Part shown: one piece after another, positions 35,318-43,067 of the stretch
How the letters are laid out: each line of letters opens with the position of its first letter
How positions within the stretch are numbered: position 1 is the first letter of the stretch
From: Bacillus cereus
GTDB taxonomy: Bacteria; Bacillota; Bacilli; Bacillales; Bacillaceae_G
NCBI RefSeq assembly: GCF_025917685.1
Contig: NZ_CP089518.1
Location: 659,001-723,000, forward strand
Reading direction: 5' to 3'
DNA length: 64,000 nt
The notes under the pieces: generated by a model
What the model saw: only the letters and a program-made list of their open reading frames with translations
Told to the model about the DNA's origin: nothing
Databases searched by the model: none
Program-made: the position numbers and the translations under genes

Positions 35318-36618
35318 AGGGACAAAAATGGAGAAATTGGACAGGTAATGTAGAGGGAACTCCGCATTATACGATGTACCCAGAAAGTATACAAGATGTA
35401 ATAGAAGTTGTAGGACTTGCACAAGAAAGGGGAAAGAAAATTCGGGTTGTGGGTTCAGGGCATTCTTTTACACCTCTCGTCCAAACAGAAGAAATTTTAG
35501 TTTCGTTAGATGAACTCAAGGGGATTATGAATGTTGATGCAGAGAAGATGACCGTAGAAGTATGGGCGGGAACAAAACTACATGATTTAGGGAAATTACT
35601 TGAGGCGAAAGGGTATGCACAAGAGAACTTAGGAGATATTGATTCGCAATCTATTGCAGGAGCAATTAGTACAGGGACTCACGGGACCGGTGTTACATTT
35701 GGGAGTTTATCAACACAAGTGCTAGAAATTACAGCAGTTTTGTCTACAGGCGAGAGTATTATTTGCTCTGAAGAAGAGAACTATGAATATTGGAAAGCGT
35801 TCCAGCTATCACTTGGAATGCTTGGTATCATTGTAAAGGTGAAGTTGAAAGTTATTACAGCTTATTCACTTGTTTATGAAAGTGAAAAACAGCCTTTTTC
35901 TACTGTAATGGATAAATTAGAAGAATATAAGAAGAATCGCCATTTTGAATTTTTTGTTTTTCCTTATTCAGATGAAGTTCAAGTGAAATTTACAAATGAA
36001 ACAACGAGTAAAGGAACTGATTTGAAGTGGCATAAACTAAAGGTCGAATTACTTGAAAATAGGATCTTTTCTCTACTATCTAAAGGGTGTAAGTGGTTTC
36101 CTTCTATTAGTAAAGGAGTAAGCCAATTATCAGCCAAGGTTGTACCGAATACAAAAATAATTGGGCCAAGCTATGAAGTGTTCGCTACATCTCGCACTGT
36201 TCCTTTTTATGAAATGGAGTATAGTGTCCCTGCAAAACATATGAGGGTTGTTGTAGAAGAGATTTCAAATCTAATTGAAAAGAAAAAGTATAAAGTGCAT
36301 TTCCCAATTGAATGTCGTTATGTGCATGGTGATGATATATGGCTCAGTCCAGCGTACGGAAGAGATTCAGCGTATATTGCCGTTCATATGTATAAAGGTA
36401 TGAAGTATGCTGCTTATTTTGGTGAGGTGGAGCAAATCTTTCGAAAGTATGAAGGACGCCCGCATTGGGGGAAAATGCATACTTTATCGTATGAGCAATT
36501 ACAAGATATATATCCAGAGTTTCATTTGTTTTTACAAGTGAGGAAGTCACTAGATGAAACGGGAATGTTTTTAAATCCTTATGCAGAAAAGTTATTCATG
36601 AGTATGAAAAAAAGCTGA
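35305..36618 (+). CDS. FAD-linked oxidase, gulono-/arabinono-lactone oxidase family
   Basis: 437 residues. The N-terminal FAD-binding PCMH domain has RVVGSGHSFTPLVQTEEILVS (quoted in part) and GDIDSQSIAGAISTGTHGTG; the C-terminal ALO domain ends with the HWGKMHTL segment typical of sugar-lactone and alditol oxidases. The GSGHSF His is the usual covalent FAD attachment site in this family. It probably oxidises a sugar lactone or alditol with oxygen. It overlaps the upstream PLP-enzyme gene by 13 bp; why the two go together is unclear. Confidence 0.85.
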   Translation: MLSVKGQKWRNWTGNVEGTPHYTMYPESIQDVIEVVGLAQERGKKIRVVGSGHSFTPLVQTEEILVSLDELKGIMNVDAEKMTVEVWAGTKLHDLGKLLEAKGYAQENLGDIDSQSIAGAISTGTHGTGVTFGSLSTQVLEITAVLSTGESIICSEEENYEYWKAFQLSLGMLGIIVKVKLKVITAYSLVYESEKQPFSTVMDKLEEYKKNRHFEFFVFPYSDEVQVKFTNETTSKGTDLKWHKLKVELLENRIFSLLSKGCKWFPSISKGVSQLSAKVVPNTKIIGPSYEVFATSRTVPFYEMEYSVPAKHMRVVVEEISNLIEKKKYKVHFPIECRYVHGDDIWLSPAYGRDSAYIAVHMYKGMKYAAYFGEVEQIFRKYEGRPHWGKMHTLSYEQLQDIYPEFHLFLQVRKSLDETGMFLNPYAEKLFMSMKKS

Positions 36619-36644
36619 CAAATAATCATTTGTCAGCTTTTTTT
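36607..36644. terminator. Bidirectional intrinsic terminator
   Basis: AAAAAGCTGACAAA pairs with TTTGTCAGCTTTTT. It separates the convergent oxidase and VanZ-RDD genes and overlaps the ends of both. Confidence 0.94.
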
Positions 36645-37777
36645 AGTGTAATTGCATTTCTTGTATGACTGATATGCTCATAAAATAGTAATTTATCCTG
36701 GCTAAATACATGCAATAAAACATGAATAATGAATAGGCCGTTAATTACGAATTGGAACAACAATGTAACCAGCAATACTAAAGGCTCTGTAAGATTTAAA
36801 ATAGAGCTACTAGAAAGAATATAATTGATTCCACCTAAAATAAAGTAGAATATACCGTAACGGATGAATAATTCCTTCATTGTAATACGATCTGACTTTC
36901 CTTTCACGTAAATGCGAAGCAATGCTTTCCCAATTGTTTTTCCATTCGTAAAGTATGGAATGATAATAAAGTAAATAAAGATCGAACACGTAATGAAAAT
37001 GAGTTCATATATGTTCGTGTAAGATTGAATATTAGAAACAAAGAAAGAATTTCCTTTGTTTTTAATGACAGGTACAACGATAGATAAGAAAATCCAATCA
37101 ATTTGCATCGCGATAAAGCGACGAACGAATCCGACTGGTTTCGTTTCCAAATCAATATGACTATCTAACTCGTTTGCTTTTGGAAGGAAGTACGTAAATA
37201 TTGGTGCAATGATAAAGCCAATTACGCCACCTAGTGTGTTTAAAAATAAATCATCGATATCAAATAGGCGATATGCACAATTATAAATACCGTATAGTCC
37301 AGTCACTTGGGTTAGTTCGAAAAATAGTGAAAGACATAAAGAAATGCAAATAGTTTGCAAGAAACTACGTCGGAAATAATAACGCAAGTAAATACCAAAT
37401 GGAACGGTTAGTAGAACGTTAAAAGCTACTTGTAAAAACGCAGATTCTTTTAATAGATGAAAGTACGTAGCTGGTTTCGTTAAAAGTGCTGATGTATGAT
37501 TACTAATCTCTTGTACGAAATAAAATGGCGAGAGTTGCATGTGTTGTGTATTGGCCGGTTGTAGGCTACAAGTATCATACGTTTGTGGCAATGGTAGAAT
37601 AACGAGAAAATAGGCATTTAATAAATAGAGTAATAAAGAGTATAAAATAAATGAGCGCCATTTATTTAAATAACCATATTTTCGATAATTAAATATTAAA
37701 AAAGGGATTAAGAGAAACATTGCTAAAAAAGGAAATAAAATAAATGCTGTTTTTACTGGAAATAAATATGCAGTCAA
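36626..37777 (-). CDS. VanZ-like / RDD domain fusion membrane protein
   Basis: 383 residues. The N-terminal VanZ-like region (about 1-200) has several helices and the conserved FELTQVTGLYGIYNCAYRLFDIDDLFLNTLGGVIGF block (quoted in part as FELTQ and DIDDLFLNTLGG). The C-terminal RDD region (about 215-350) begins GFVRRFIAMQIDWIFLS and contains NGKTIGKALLRI. VanZ was named from teicoplanin resistance; its mechanism is unknown, and RDD proteins are mostly uncharacterised. The start is TTG with AAGGAG 8 nt upstream. Both domains occur separately in other bacteria, so this is a natural fusion. Confidence 0.88.
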   Translation of the reverse strand: MTAYLFPVKTAFILFPFLAMFLLIPFLIFNYRKYGYLNKWRSFILYSLLLYLLNAYFLVILPLPQTYDTCSLQPANTQHMQLSPFYFVQEISNHTSALLTKPATYFHLLKESAFLQVAFNVLLTVPFGIYLRYYFRRSFLQTICISLCLSLFFELTQVTGLYGIYNCAYRLFDIDDLFLNTLGGVIGFIIAPIFTYFLPKANELDSHIDLETKPVGFVRRFIAMQIDWIFLSIVVPVIKNKGNSFFVSNIQSYTNIYELIFITCSIFIYFIIIPYFTNGKTIGKALLRIYVKGKSDRITMKELFIRYGIFYFILGGINYILSSSSILNLTEPLVLLVTLLFQFVINGLFIIHVLLHVFSQDKLLFYEHISHTRNAITLKKADK

Positions 37778-37948
37778 AATGAAACTCCTTTCAATGAAAA
37801 TTCGTTTATCATTATAGCGCTAAAAAGGTTTTAAAACAAAGTTAAAATATTTCGAAATAGAAAGAATTACAAATTTCACATGAATTAAGTTATGTAAAAC
37901 TCAATATAAGAATACTGTGATTATGCAAGTTGAGAGAGGATACAAGAG

Positions 37949-38305
37949 ATGCGATATGAGCTTTTTTCTGTAAGTGGGGATCATATTACGACTTTTGAAA
38001 GTGCATGGCGTTTTCAGGAGGAGGAACAGATTTTTGTTCATGATGATAATACAAAACGAAATTTGATTATTATTCGCTTTTATTGTCAGGAAAAGAAAGT
38101 TTATGCAATAAAAAATCTCTTACTGTACGGGGGCAGTAAGAGGTTTTTTATTACATATAGGCAGCATTGGATTTTGAAGAAAGGATATAATTTTGTATTT
38201 GGTGTTTCCACGTTTCATCATTCTTTCTTTGAGAAAGCCATTCGTGATAATCTTGTTGAGTTTTCCATAGCATGCGAACCATATATTCAGCTCTATTATT
38301 TATAA
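37949..38305 (+). CDS. Hypothetical protein, possibly frameshift-extended at its 3' end
   Basis: The frame runs 118 residues from ATG 37949 (GAGAGGA upstream). The first 50 or so residues (MRYELFSVSGDHITTFESAW...) look like a normal small cytosolic protein. From about 38108 the frame runs straight through a strong terminator hairpin and then antisense to the monooxygenase gene below, which is implausible for real coding sequence. In the neighbouring frame a stop occurs at about 38107 (ATG CAA TAA). I infer the functional protein ends near residue 52 and that the longer tail is a frameshift product or a recent loss of the stop. Family not recognised. Confidence 0.4.
   Translation: MRYELFSVSGDHITTFESAWRFQEEEQIFVHDDNTKRNLIIIRFYCQEKKVYAIKNLLLYGGSKRFFITYRQHWILKKGYNFVFGVSTFHHSFFEKAIRDNLVEFSIACEPYIQLYYL
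38108..38150. terminator. Intrinsic terminator inside the 3' half of the small ORF
   Basis: AAAAAATCTCTTACTG pairs with CAGTAAGAGGTTTTTT around a G-rich loop, with A- and T-runs on the two sides. It also lies just after the minus-strand monooxygenase gene and would end that transcript. Confidence 0.85.
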
Positions 38306-38435
38306 GATGCATCTGTGAAAATTCTATGTTAATAAAGCCTTGTGTTCCATATGATGGAGAATGCTGTTTAAGTGAATGAAATAGTTCATTTTCATAGCCA
38401 TATTTAATATGAATAAGTTTAGTAACGATAAACAT
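38151..38435 (-). CDS. Antibiotic biosynthesis monooxygenase-like (ABM fold) protein
   Basis: 94 residues. The pattern MFIVTKLIHIKYGYENELFH, then GFINIEFSQM and RMLWKTQQDYHEWLSQ, is that of small dimeric alpha-beta barrel (ABM/HmoA-like) proteins, which include heme-degrading and quinol monooxygenases. AGAGGTG is spaced 5 nt from the ATG. I see no basis for choosing a substrate. Its 3' part is antisense to the doubtful tail of the small plus-strand ORF, and a terminator directly follows it. Confidence 0.75.
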   Translation of the reverse strand: MFIVTKLIHIKYGYENELFHSLKQHSPSYGTQGFINIEFSQMHLINNRAEYMVRMLWKTQQDYHEWLSQRKNDETWKHQIQNYILSSKSNAAYM

Positions 38436-38486
38436 ACGAACACCTCTTTTTCGATAGTAGTAAAAAAATGGGCTAGAAGAGAGAAG

Positions 38487-38538
38487 TTTTACCCAGTAAA
38501 ATCTCGATTGGTGAGGGCTAAATAAAGTTTCACTTTAT
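38487..38538 (-). repeat. Severely reduced bcr1-like remnant
   Basis: On the minus strand it reads ATAAAGTGAAACTTTA, then TAGCCCTCACCAATCG, then TTTTAC...GGTAAAA. The first hairpin and the large second stem are missing. About 52 bp remain. Confidence 0.7.
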
Positions 38539-38636
38539 TTTCTTTATAGTAAGAAAAAGTAACGGGAATAATTTATATTATACTATTCAGAAAATTCAAA
38601 GTAAATAATAAAGGGTATTCGAAATTGAAATATAAA

Positions 38637-38674
38637 AAAGTAAGCCATCCTATTTGAATAGGATGGCTTACTTT
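38637..38674. terminator. Long perfect hairpin, probable uppP terminator
   Basis: Arms of 18 nt are exactly complementary (AAAGTAAGCCATCCTATT and its complement) with only TG between them. The A-run on the left gives a U tract for the minus-strand uppP. It is separated from uppP by a shortened bcr1-like copy. Confidence 0.75.
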
Positions 38675-38693
38675 AAAAAGTGTTAACGGTCAT

Positions 38694-38791
38694 TTTATCC
38701 CGCTATTTGTGGGCAGTAAAAGCCTGATTGGTGAGGGCTAATAATCAGTGGGGGATGAACAAAACCCCCACTGATTAAAGTTTCACTTTAT
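38694..38791 (-). repeat. Shortened bcr1-like element overlapping the uppP stop codon
   Basis: 98 bp between TTTAT flanks (38694-38698 and 38787-38791). On the minus strand it has the standard left end, the complete AATCAGTGGGGG/CCCCCACTGATT hairpin and the TAGCCCTCACCAATC segment, then jumps to the GGGCAG...GCGGGATAAAA end, lacking the GAGGTGG stem region. Its ATAAA flank contains the TAA stop (38788-38790) of uppP. Confidence 0.87.
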
Positions 38792-39600
38792 AAGAAAATG
38801 ATAGTTAGTATACCTACGATAATACAGTAGAAAGAGAAATATTTTAAATTTCCTTTTGCCATAATGTTCATAAACCATTTTAATGAAATATATGTCATGA
38901 TGAATGTTGCGATGAAAGCAACAATATAAGGTACAAATAATGTATCTAAATTTGGATCGTTTGCAATGTCTGTAATACTTAACAATAAACCACCTAAGCT
39001 AACAGGAATGTATAGTAAGAATGAGAAGCGAAGTGCTGTTTCTTGCTTCATACCAAGTAACATTGCTGCTACGATTGTAGCACCTGATCGGCTTATACCA
39101 GGAATTAGTGCGCAAGCTTGTGCTAGACCGACAATGATTGCATCTTTCATAGAAAGATCGCCATCATTTTTACGTCCACGCAAGTTTCGAATAATCCAAA
39201 GACCGATAGCAGTAATAAGAAGGGAAATCCCAACCATTTTAACACCTTTTAAATATTGGTCGATATAATCTTTAAATAAAACTCCAATTACACCTGCTGG
39301 AATGGTTGCAATAACAAGGTAAATAATAAAGAAGAAATCTGATTTTGCATCTTCTGCTCTTGTAAATATATAAGATAGACCATTCTTTGTTAGACGAATT
39401 AAGTCTTTTCTATAAATAAGTAATACAGCTAATAATGAAGCTGAATTAACAAGTAGCTCAAAGCTAAACCCTTCTATTTTTAGTCCTAGCAAATGCTGTG
39501 CTAAAACGAGGTGACCGCTTGAAGAAATCGGAATTGGTTCTGTTAGTCCTTGGAATAGACCAAGAATTAAATATTTTAAAATGTAATAAAATTGTTCCAT
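38788..39600 (-). CDS. uppP: Undecaprenyl-diphosphatase, UppP/BacA family, variant motif
   Basis: 270 residues, about eight membrane helices. It has both family motifs: [14 protein letters not shown] near the N-terminus and [10 protein letters not shown] in the middle. The first motif differs from the usual EGLTEFLPVSSTGH: the leading Glu is Gln (FQGLTEP) and FLP is replaced by PIP. The enzyme dephosphorylates undecaprenyl diphosphate for cell-wall carrier recycling and gives bacitracin resistance; several paralogues are usual in this group. AAGGAGG precedes the ATG. The stop codon is provided by a bcr1-like element. Confidence 0.9.
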   Translation of the reverse strand: MEQFYYILKYLILGLFQGLTEPIPISSSGHLVLAQHLLGLKIEGFSFELLVNSASLLAVLLIYRKDLIRLTKNGLSYIFTRAEDAKSDFFFIIYLVIATIPAGVIGVLFKDYIDQYLKGVKMVGISLLITAIGLWIIRNLRGRKNDGDLSMKDAIIVGLAQACALIPGISRSGATIVAAMLLGMKQETALRFSFLLYIPVSLGGLLLSITDIANDPNLDTLFVPYIVAFIATFIMTYISLKWFMNIMAKGNLKYFSFYCIIVGILTIIFL

Positions 39601-39696
39601 AACATCCTCCTTGTGTATTAGTCGAAAGAAACAACTTTTTTATTATAACAAAAGAGAGAGCGAATATTGAGAAGAAAATAATATTCGAAATAATAT

Positions 39697-39733
39697 AAAA
39701 ACCCCCATACTATGTCATAGGGGATTTTTTATA
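39697..39733. terminator. Intrinsic terminator of the chemotaxis receptor gene
   Basis: AAAAACCCCCATAC pairs imperfectly with TCATAGGGGATTTTTT. The A-run on the left gives the U tract for the minus-strand gene that ends at 39734. Confidence 0.8.
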
Positions 39734-40678
39734 TTACTGAGAAACAACTATTTCTTGAATGCTTTTTGATAATTGGACATCAACTTTTTCAGCATCATTA
39801 ATATGATTCATAATAGTAGTATTTAACTTTTGGAACATTAGTTGTGTATTTTCAAATTCTCGTAATATATCATCATTACAAGATTTTTGGTTCTCGATAG
39901 CTTTAATAACATTTGTAGCGCCACTTTGTAATGTTTGAATCATAATTAAAATATTTTCGATTCTAGCGTTAGTATCAGAGCTCATTTCTACACCTTCATC
40001 AACTAAATGTAAATTATCTTTTGTATTTTCATATGCTTTTTCAATTTCTTCTTGAATTTTTTTCGTTAAGTTACCGATGTTTTTTGTACTCTCAGCTGTG
40101 CTTTCTGCTAGTTTTCTTACTTCATTAGCAACAACAGCGAATCCTTTACCGTGTTCTCCAGCACGTGCAGCTTCAATACTTGCATTTAACGCTAGTAAAT
40201 TTGTTTGTGCAGCAATGTTTTGAATCACTTCTACAATTTGTTCAATTTCTTTAGAGCGTTCACTTAAATGATTCATACTATTAGAAGTACGTTGAGATTG
40301 TTCACCTAACTTATTAATTACAATGAGTAAGCGATGAACGGATTCTTTTCCTTCATTAGAGCAATCGATAATTTCCTCAATAGCTTGAATTAAATTTTGC
40401 TCTTTTTGTAGCATTTCGTTATTTAATTCGTTGGAATGTGTAGTACGCATAGAAACATTTTCAAAGCATGCGTTCAATTGTTGAATTAAGTTTTGGAGTG
40501 TATGATGTTGGTTATTTACAAGTTCGTGCTCTTGCATAACACTTTTTACACGATTATGGATAGAGGATATAATTTCTTGTTTTTCCACATCTTTTTGTTT
40601 TAACTGTGTTTCTAGTTCATGTATATGAGTTTCTAGTTGATCAATTTTATGTTGGAGTGATTTCTTTTGAGTAAACAT
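39734..40678 (-). CDS. Soluble methyl-accepting chemotaxis protein
   Basis: 314 residues without a membrane helix. An N-terminal coiled coil (about 1-70, [19 protein letters not shown]) is followed by an MCP signalling domain (about 110-290) with the hairpin tip [41 protein letters not shown], quoted here only as [20 protein letters not shown]. It would signal to CheA/CheW. No PAS, GAF or globin sensor is visible, so the stimulus is unknown. The protein is short for an MCP and resembles cytosolic receptors of the YfmS type. Confidence 0.9.
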   Translation of the reverse strand: MFTQKKSLQHKIDQLETHIHELETQLKQKDVEKQEIISSIHNRVKSVMQEHELVNNQHHTLQNLIQQLNACFENVSMRTTHSNELNNEMLQKEQNLIQAIEEIIDCSNEGKESVHRLLIVINKLGEQSQRTSNSMNHLSERSKEIEQIVEVIQNIAAQTNLLALNASIEAARAGEHGKGFAVVANEVRKLAESTAESTKNIGNLTKKIQEEIEKAYENTKDNLHLVDEGVEMSSDTNARIENILIMIQTLQSGATNVIKAIENQKSCNDDILREFENTQLMFQKLNTTIMNHINDAEKVDVQLSKSIQEIVVSQ

Positions 40679-40899
40679 TTTATTTAATTCAACCGCCTTT
40701 AGGATTTTTAATTTTTCTATATTTGGATTTTAGCATCTTTTATAATTTTTAAATATAGGAATTGTTGAATATTTAAGAATCTATTACATTTTATTCATAA
40801 TTCTCTTTTTTTTGTCATGAAAAATAAACTGTATTTAATGGTTTTGTAAACAAACTGTAAAATAAATCATGTATAACTGTATAAGAAGGGAGTCGGATT

Positions 40900-42153
40900 A
40901 TGAACTATTTTAAGCGAATCAGTAGTCTAGTATTAGCAGGAATCATAGGTCTTTCTAGTACAGTCGCTGTAAAAGCAGAGTCAAACGACGAGAAACTTAA
41001 CAACATGCAACAGCAATTGCAGCAAAACGATGCAGATATGCAAAAGAAAGAGCAAGAGAAGCAAGCTGTTAGTAAAGAAATTCAAGGTATCGAAAATGAA
41101 CTACATAATTTAAATAATACAATTGCAAAAAATAAAGAGGATCAAGCTGCTATTCAACGTAAAATCGATGAAACACATAAGCAGATTGAACAAAAAAAAG
41201 CAGATATTGTCGTTTTAGAAGATAAAGTCCTTGCTCGTAAGGACATTATGAAAAAACGTATGGTTTCTGTTCAAAATAGCTCAAATACGAGTTTAGTAGT
41301 AGAGGTTGTTGTAGAATCAAAAAACTTTGCTGATTTTATACAACGTATGAACGCGGTATCTACAATTTTAGATGCAGATAAAGAAATTTTACGTCTACAA
41401 GAACAAGATCTTCGTCAAATTGAAGAAGATAAAAAAGAGATTGACGAAAAAGAAGCATCTTTAGTAGTAGATAAACAAAAATTAACAAAAGCACAAGCTG
41501 AGTTGCAAGATAACTTGAAAAAGCGTCAAGATAACTTACAAGCAGTTCAAGCTAAATATAATACGATTGCAAGCCAACTTAATTTAGCAGCAGAAGAAAA
41601 AGCTAAAATTGAGTCAAATATGAAAACAGTACAAGAAACAATTGCTCGTGAACAAGAAGCAGCGAGAATTGCAGCAGAAGAGCGTGCAAAAGCGGAAGCA
41701 GCTGCAAAGGCTGAGCAAGAAGAGCTAGCGAAAGCGAAGGCAGCAGCAGCTAAGCAAAAAGAGGAACAGGCAGCTAAGCCGGCAGAGCCTGTAGCAAAAA
41801 ATACAACACCAGAGTCTAAGCCAGACCCTAAACCAGCTCAAGGTGGAAAAGAATTTTATGTAACAGCAACTGCTTATACAGCTGATCCATCTGAAAATGG
41901 TTATAAAGCGGGTGAAACTGTAAAATCTAAGATGGGGCATAACTTGACTGCAAATCCCAATATGAAATTAATTGCTGTAGATGAGGCAGTTATTCCATTA
42001 GGATCTACTGTATATGTAGAAGGTTATGGAACAGCAATTGCTGGAGATACGGGTAGTGCAATTAAAGGTCATATTATCGATTTATTAATGCCAGATTCTG
42101 CAACAGCTAATGCTTGGGGTAGAAGAACTGTTAAAATTACAATTTTAAACTAA
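40900..42153 (+). CDS. Secreted coiled-coil / 3D domain cell-wall protein
   Basis: 417 residues. The Sec signal ends near VKAES (about 27). A long coiled coil (about 30-290) of the PcsB/CwlO N-terminal type follows, then an Ala/Lys/Glu-rich stretch and a Pro/Lys linker (about 290-320). The C-terminal 3D domain has its three Asp in AVDEAVIPLGS, AGDTGSAIKG and HIIDLLMP, as in MltA-like double-psi barrel enzymes such as YocH and Ent-type proteins. It probably acts on peptidoglycan. The usual CwlO partner domain (NlpC/P60) is replaced by 3D. AAGGGAG precedes the ATG. Confidence 0.85.
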   Translation: MNYFKRISSLVLAGIIGLSSTVAVKAESNDEKLNNMQQQLQQNDADMQKKEQEKQAVSKEIQGIENELHNLNNTIAKNKEDQAAIQRKIDETHKQIEQKKADIVVLEDKVLARKDIMKKRMVSVQNSSNTSLVVEVVVESKNFADFIQRMNAVSTILDADKEILRLQEQDLRQIEEDKKEIDEKEASLVVDKQKLTKAQAELQDNLKKRQDNLQAVQAKYNTIASQLNLAAEEKAKIESNMKTVQETIAREQEAARIAAEERAKAEAAAKAEQEELAKAKAAAAKQKEEQAAKPAEPVAKNTTPESKPDPKPAQGGKEFYVTATAYTADPSENGYKAGETVKSKMGHNLTANPNMKLIAVDEAVIPLGSTVYVEGYGTAIAGDTGSAIKGHIIDLLMPDSATANAWGRRTVKITILN

Positions 42154-42155
42154 AT

Positions 42156-42194
42156 AAAAATCCAACTTCACAACAAGTGAAGTTGGATTTTTTT
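42156..42194 (+). terminator. Intrinsic terminator of the 3D protein gene
   Basis: AAAAATCCAACTTCA pairs with TGAAGTTGGATTTTT, with further T. Confidence 0.94.
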
Positions 42195-42265
42195 GTGGAA
42201 ATAATGTTAAGTTGAGTTTACATTTTGTTAAGAGTAGCATACAATAATGGTAAGAGGTGGTAAAT

Positions 42266-42484
42266 TTGACCATTTTAAACAGGGTGAAGGAATTAAGAGC
42301 TCGCTTTAATTTCACGCAAAGTGTATTAGCAGAAAAGGTTGGAGTAACGAGACAAACGATCGCTGCAATTGAAAAAGGGGATTATGTTCCTTCGTTGTTA
42401 TTAGCACTTACGATTTGTGATGTATTCGAGTTAAAGATGGAAGATGTGTTTGTTTTAAATAAGGAGGGGGAAGAGGATGAATAG
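42266..42484 (+). CDS. XRE-family transcriptional regulator (pair 1)
   Basis: 72 residues from TTG 42266, which has AAGAGGTGG 5 nt upstream; the in-frame GTG at 42257 lies inside that site. It is almost entirely one Cro/CI-type HTH: KELRARFNFTQSVLAEKVGVTRQTIAAIEKGDYVPSLLLALTICDVF (quoted in overlapping parts: FTQSVLAEKVGVTRQTIAAI). It overlaps the following four-helix membrane protein gene by 8 bp. A second pair with the same design occurs at 54.7 kb. Confidence 0.9.
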   Translation: MTILNRVKELRARFNFTQSVLAEKVGVTRQTIAAIEKGDYVPSLLLALTICDVFELKMEDVFVLNKEGEEDE

Positions 42485-42950
42485 AATTGGGGTTTCTTAT
42501 ATCTTAAATGTGCTGAGATTTATGATAGCTTTTTGGGCATTTATTGAGCTCTATTATGCTTGGATAGAGCTAGCAAATATTATTGAAACTGAGAAAGTAC
42601 CGTTTGAAGTAACAATCAATATGATACCATTCGGATTGTTATTAATTGTGGCTATTACAACAACTGTTTTTTATAAAGTTCAAAAGAAGAAACATAAAGC
42701 TCTTTCTTATTGGATGTACCCGTTATTATTTCCACAAGAAGACGAGCGAGAAAATGCAATTACACAAAAGGCATGCCGGACAACATTTGTGTCATTCTGG
42801 TATGGAATAGTTATTGCTATTGGATTTTTAACACTTTCTCCTGTAGCTAATTTATATATTCCTGGATACCCATTATATATTTTATTTTTCATGCTTTTTA
42901 TTCAAATGACAGTCTTTTACGTATCCCTGTACAGAAATAAATTAGTCTAA
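42477..42950 (+). CDS. Four-helix membrane protein paired with XRE regulator (pair 1)
   Basis: 157 residues with hydrophobic segments at about 8-32, 44-64, 100-122 and 130-150, and a charged cytoplasmic loop with FPQEDERENAITQKA. GGAGGGGG in the end of the XRE gene serves as its ribosome site. I do not recognise the family beyond resemblance to DUF2178-like companions of small XRE regulators. The coupling suggests it senses something for the regulator or is its regulated target. Confidence 0.75.
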   Translation: MNRIGVSYILNVLRFMIAFWAFIELYYAWIELANIIETEKVPFEVTINMIPFGLLLIVAITTTVFYKVQKKKHKALSYWMYPLLFPQEDERENAITQKACRTTFVSFWYGIVIAIGFLTLSPVANLYIPGYPLYILFFMLFIQMTVFYVSLYRNKLV

Positions 42951-42951
42951 A

Positions 42952-42988
42952 AAAGAAACCTTCTTGCTGAAGCAAGAAGGTTTCTTTT
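42952..42988 (+). terminator. Intrinsic terminator
   Basis: AAAGAAACCTTCTTGCT pairs exactly with AGCAAGAAGGTTTCTTT around a 2-nt loop. Confidence 0.92.
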
Positions 42989-43067
42989 CAGCTTACACTT
43001 GTACATATAGCAATATTGTCTTATCATTTTATATAGAGTAAGATTTTGTAACGGAAAGGAATTGTAT

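Noticed and set aside
40871..40886. PlcR box upstream of the 3D protein gene
   Set aside because: CATGTATAACTGTATA differs from the consensus at two positions, including the conserved C of CATA.
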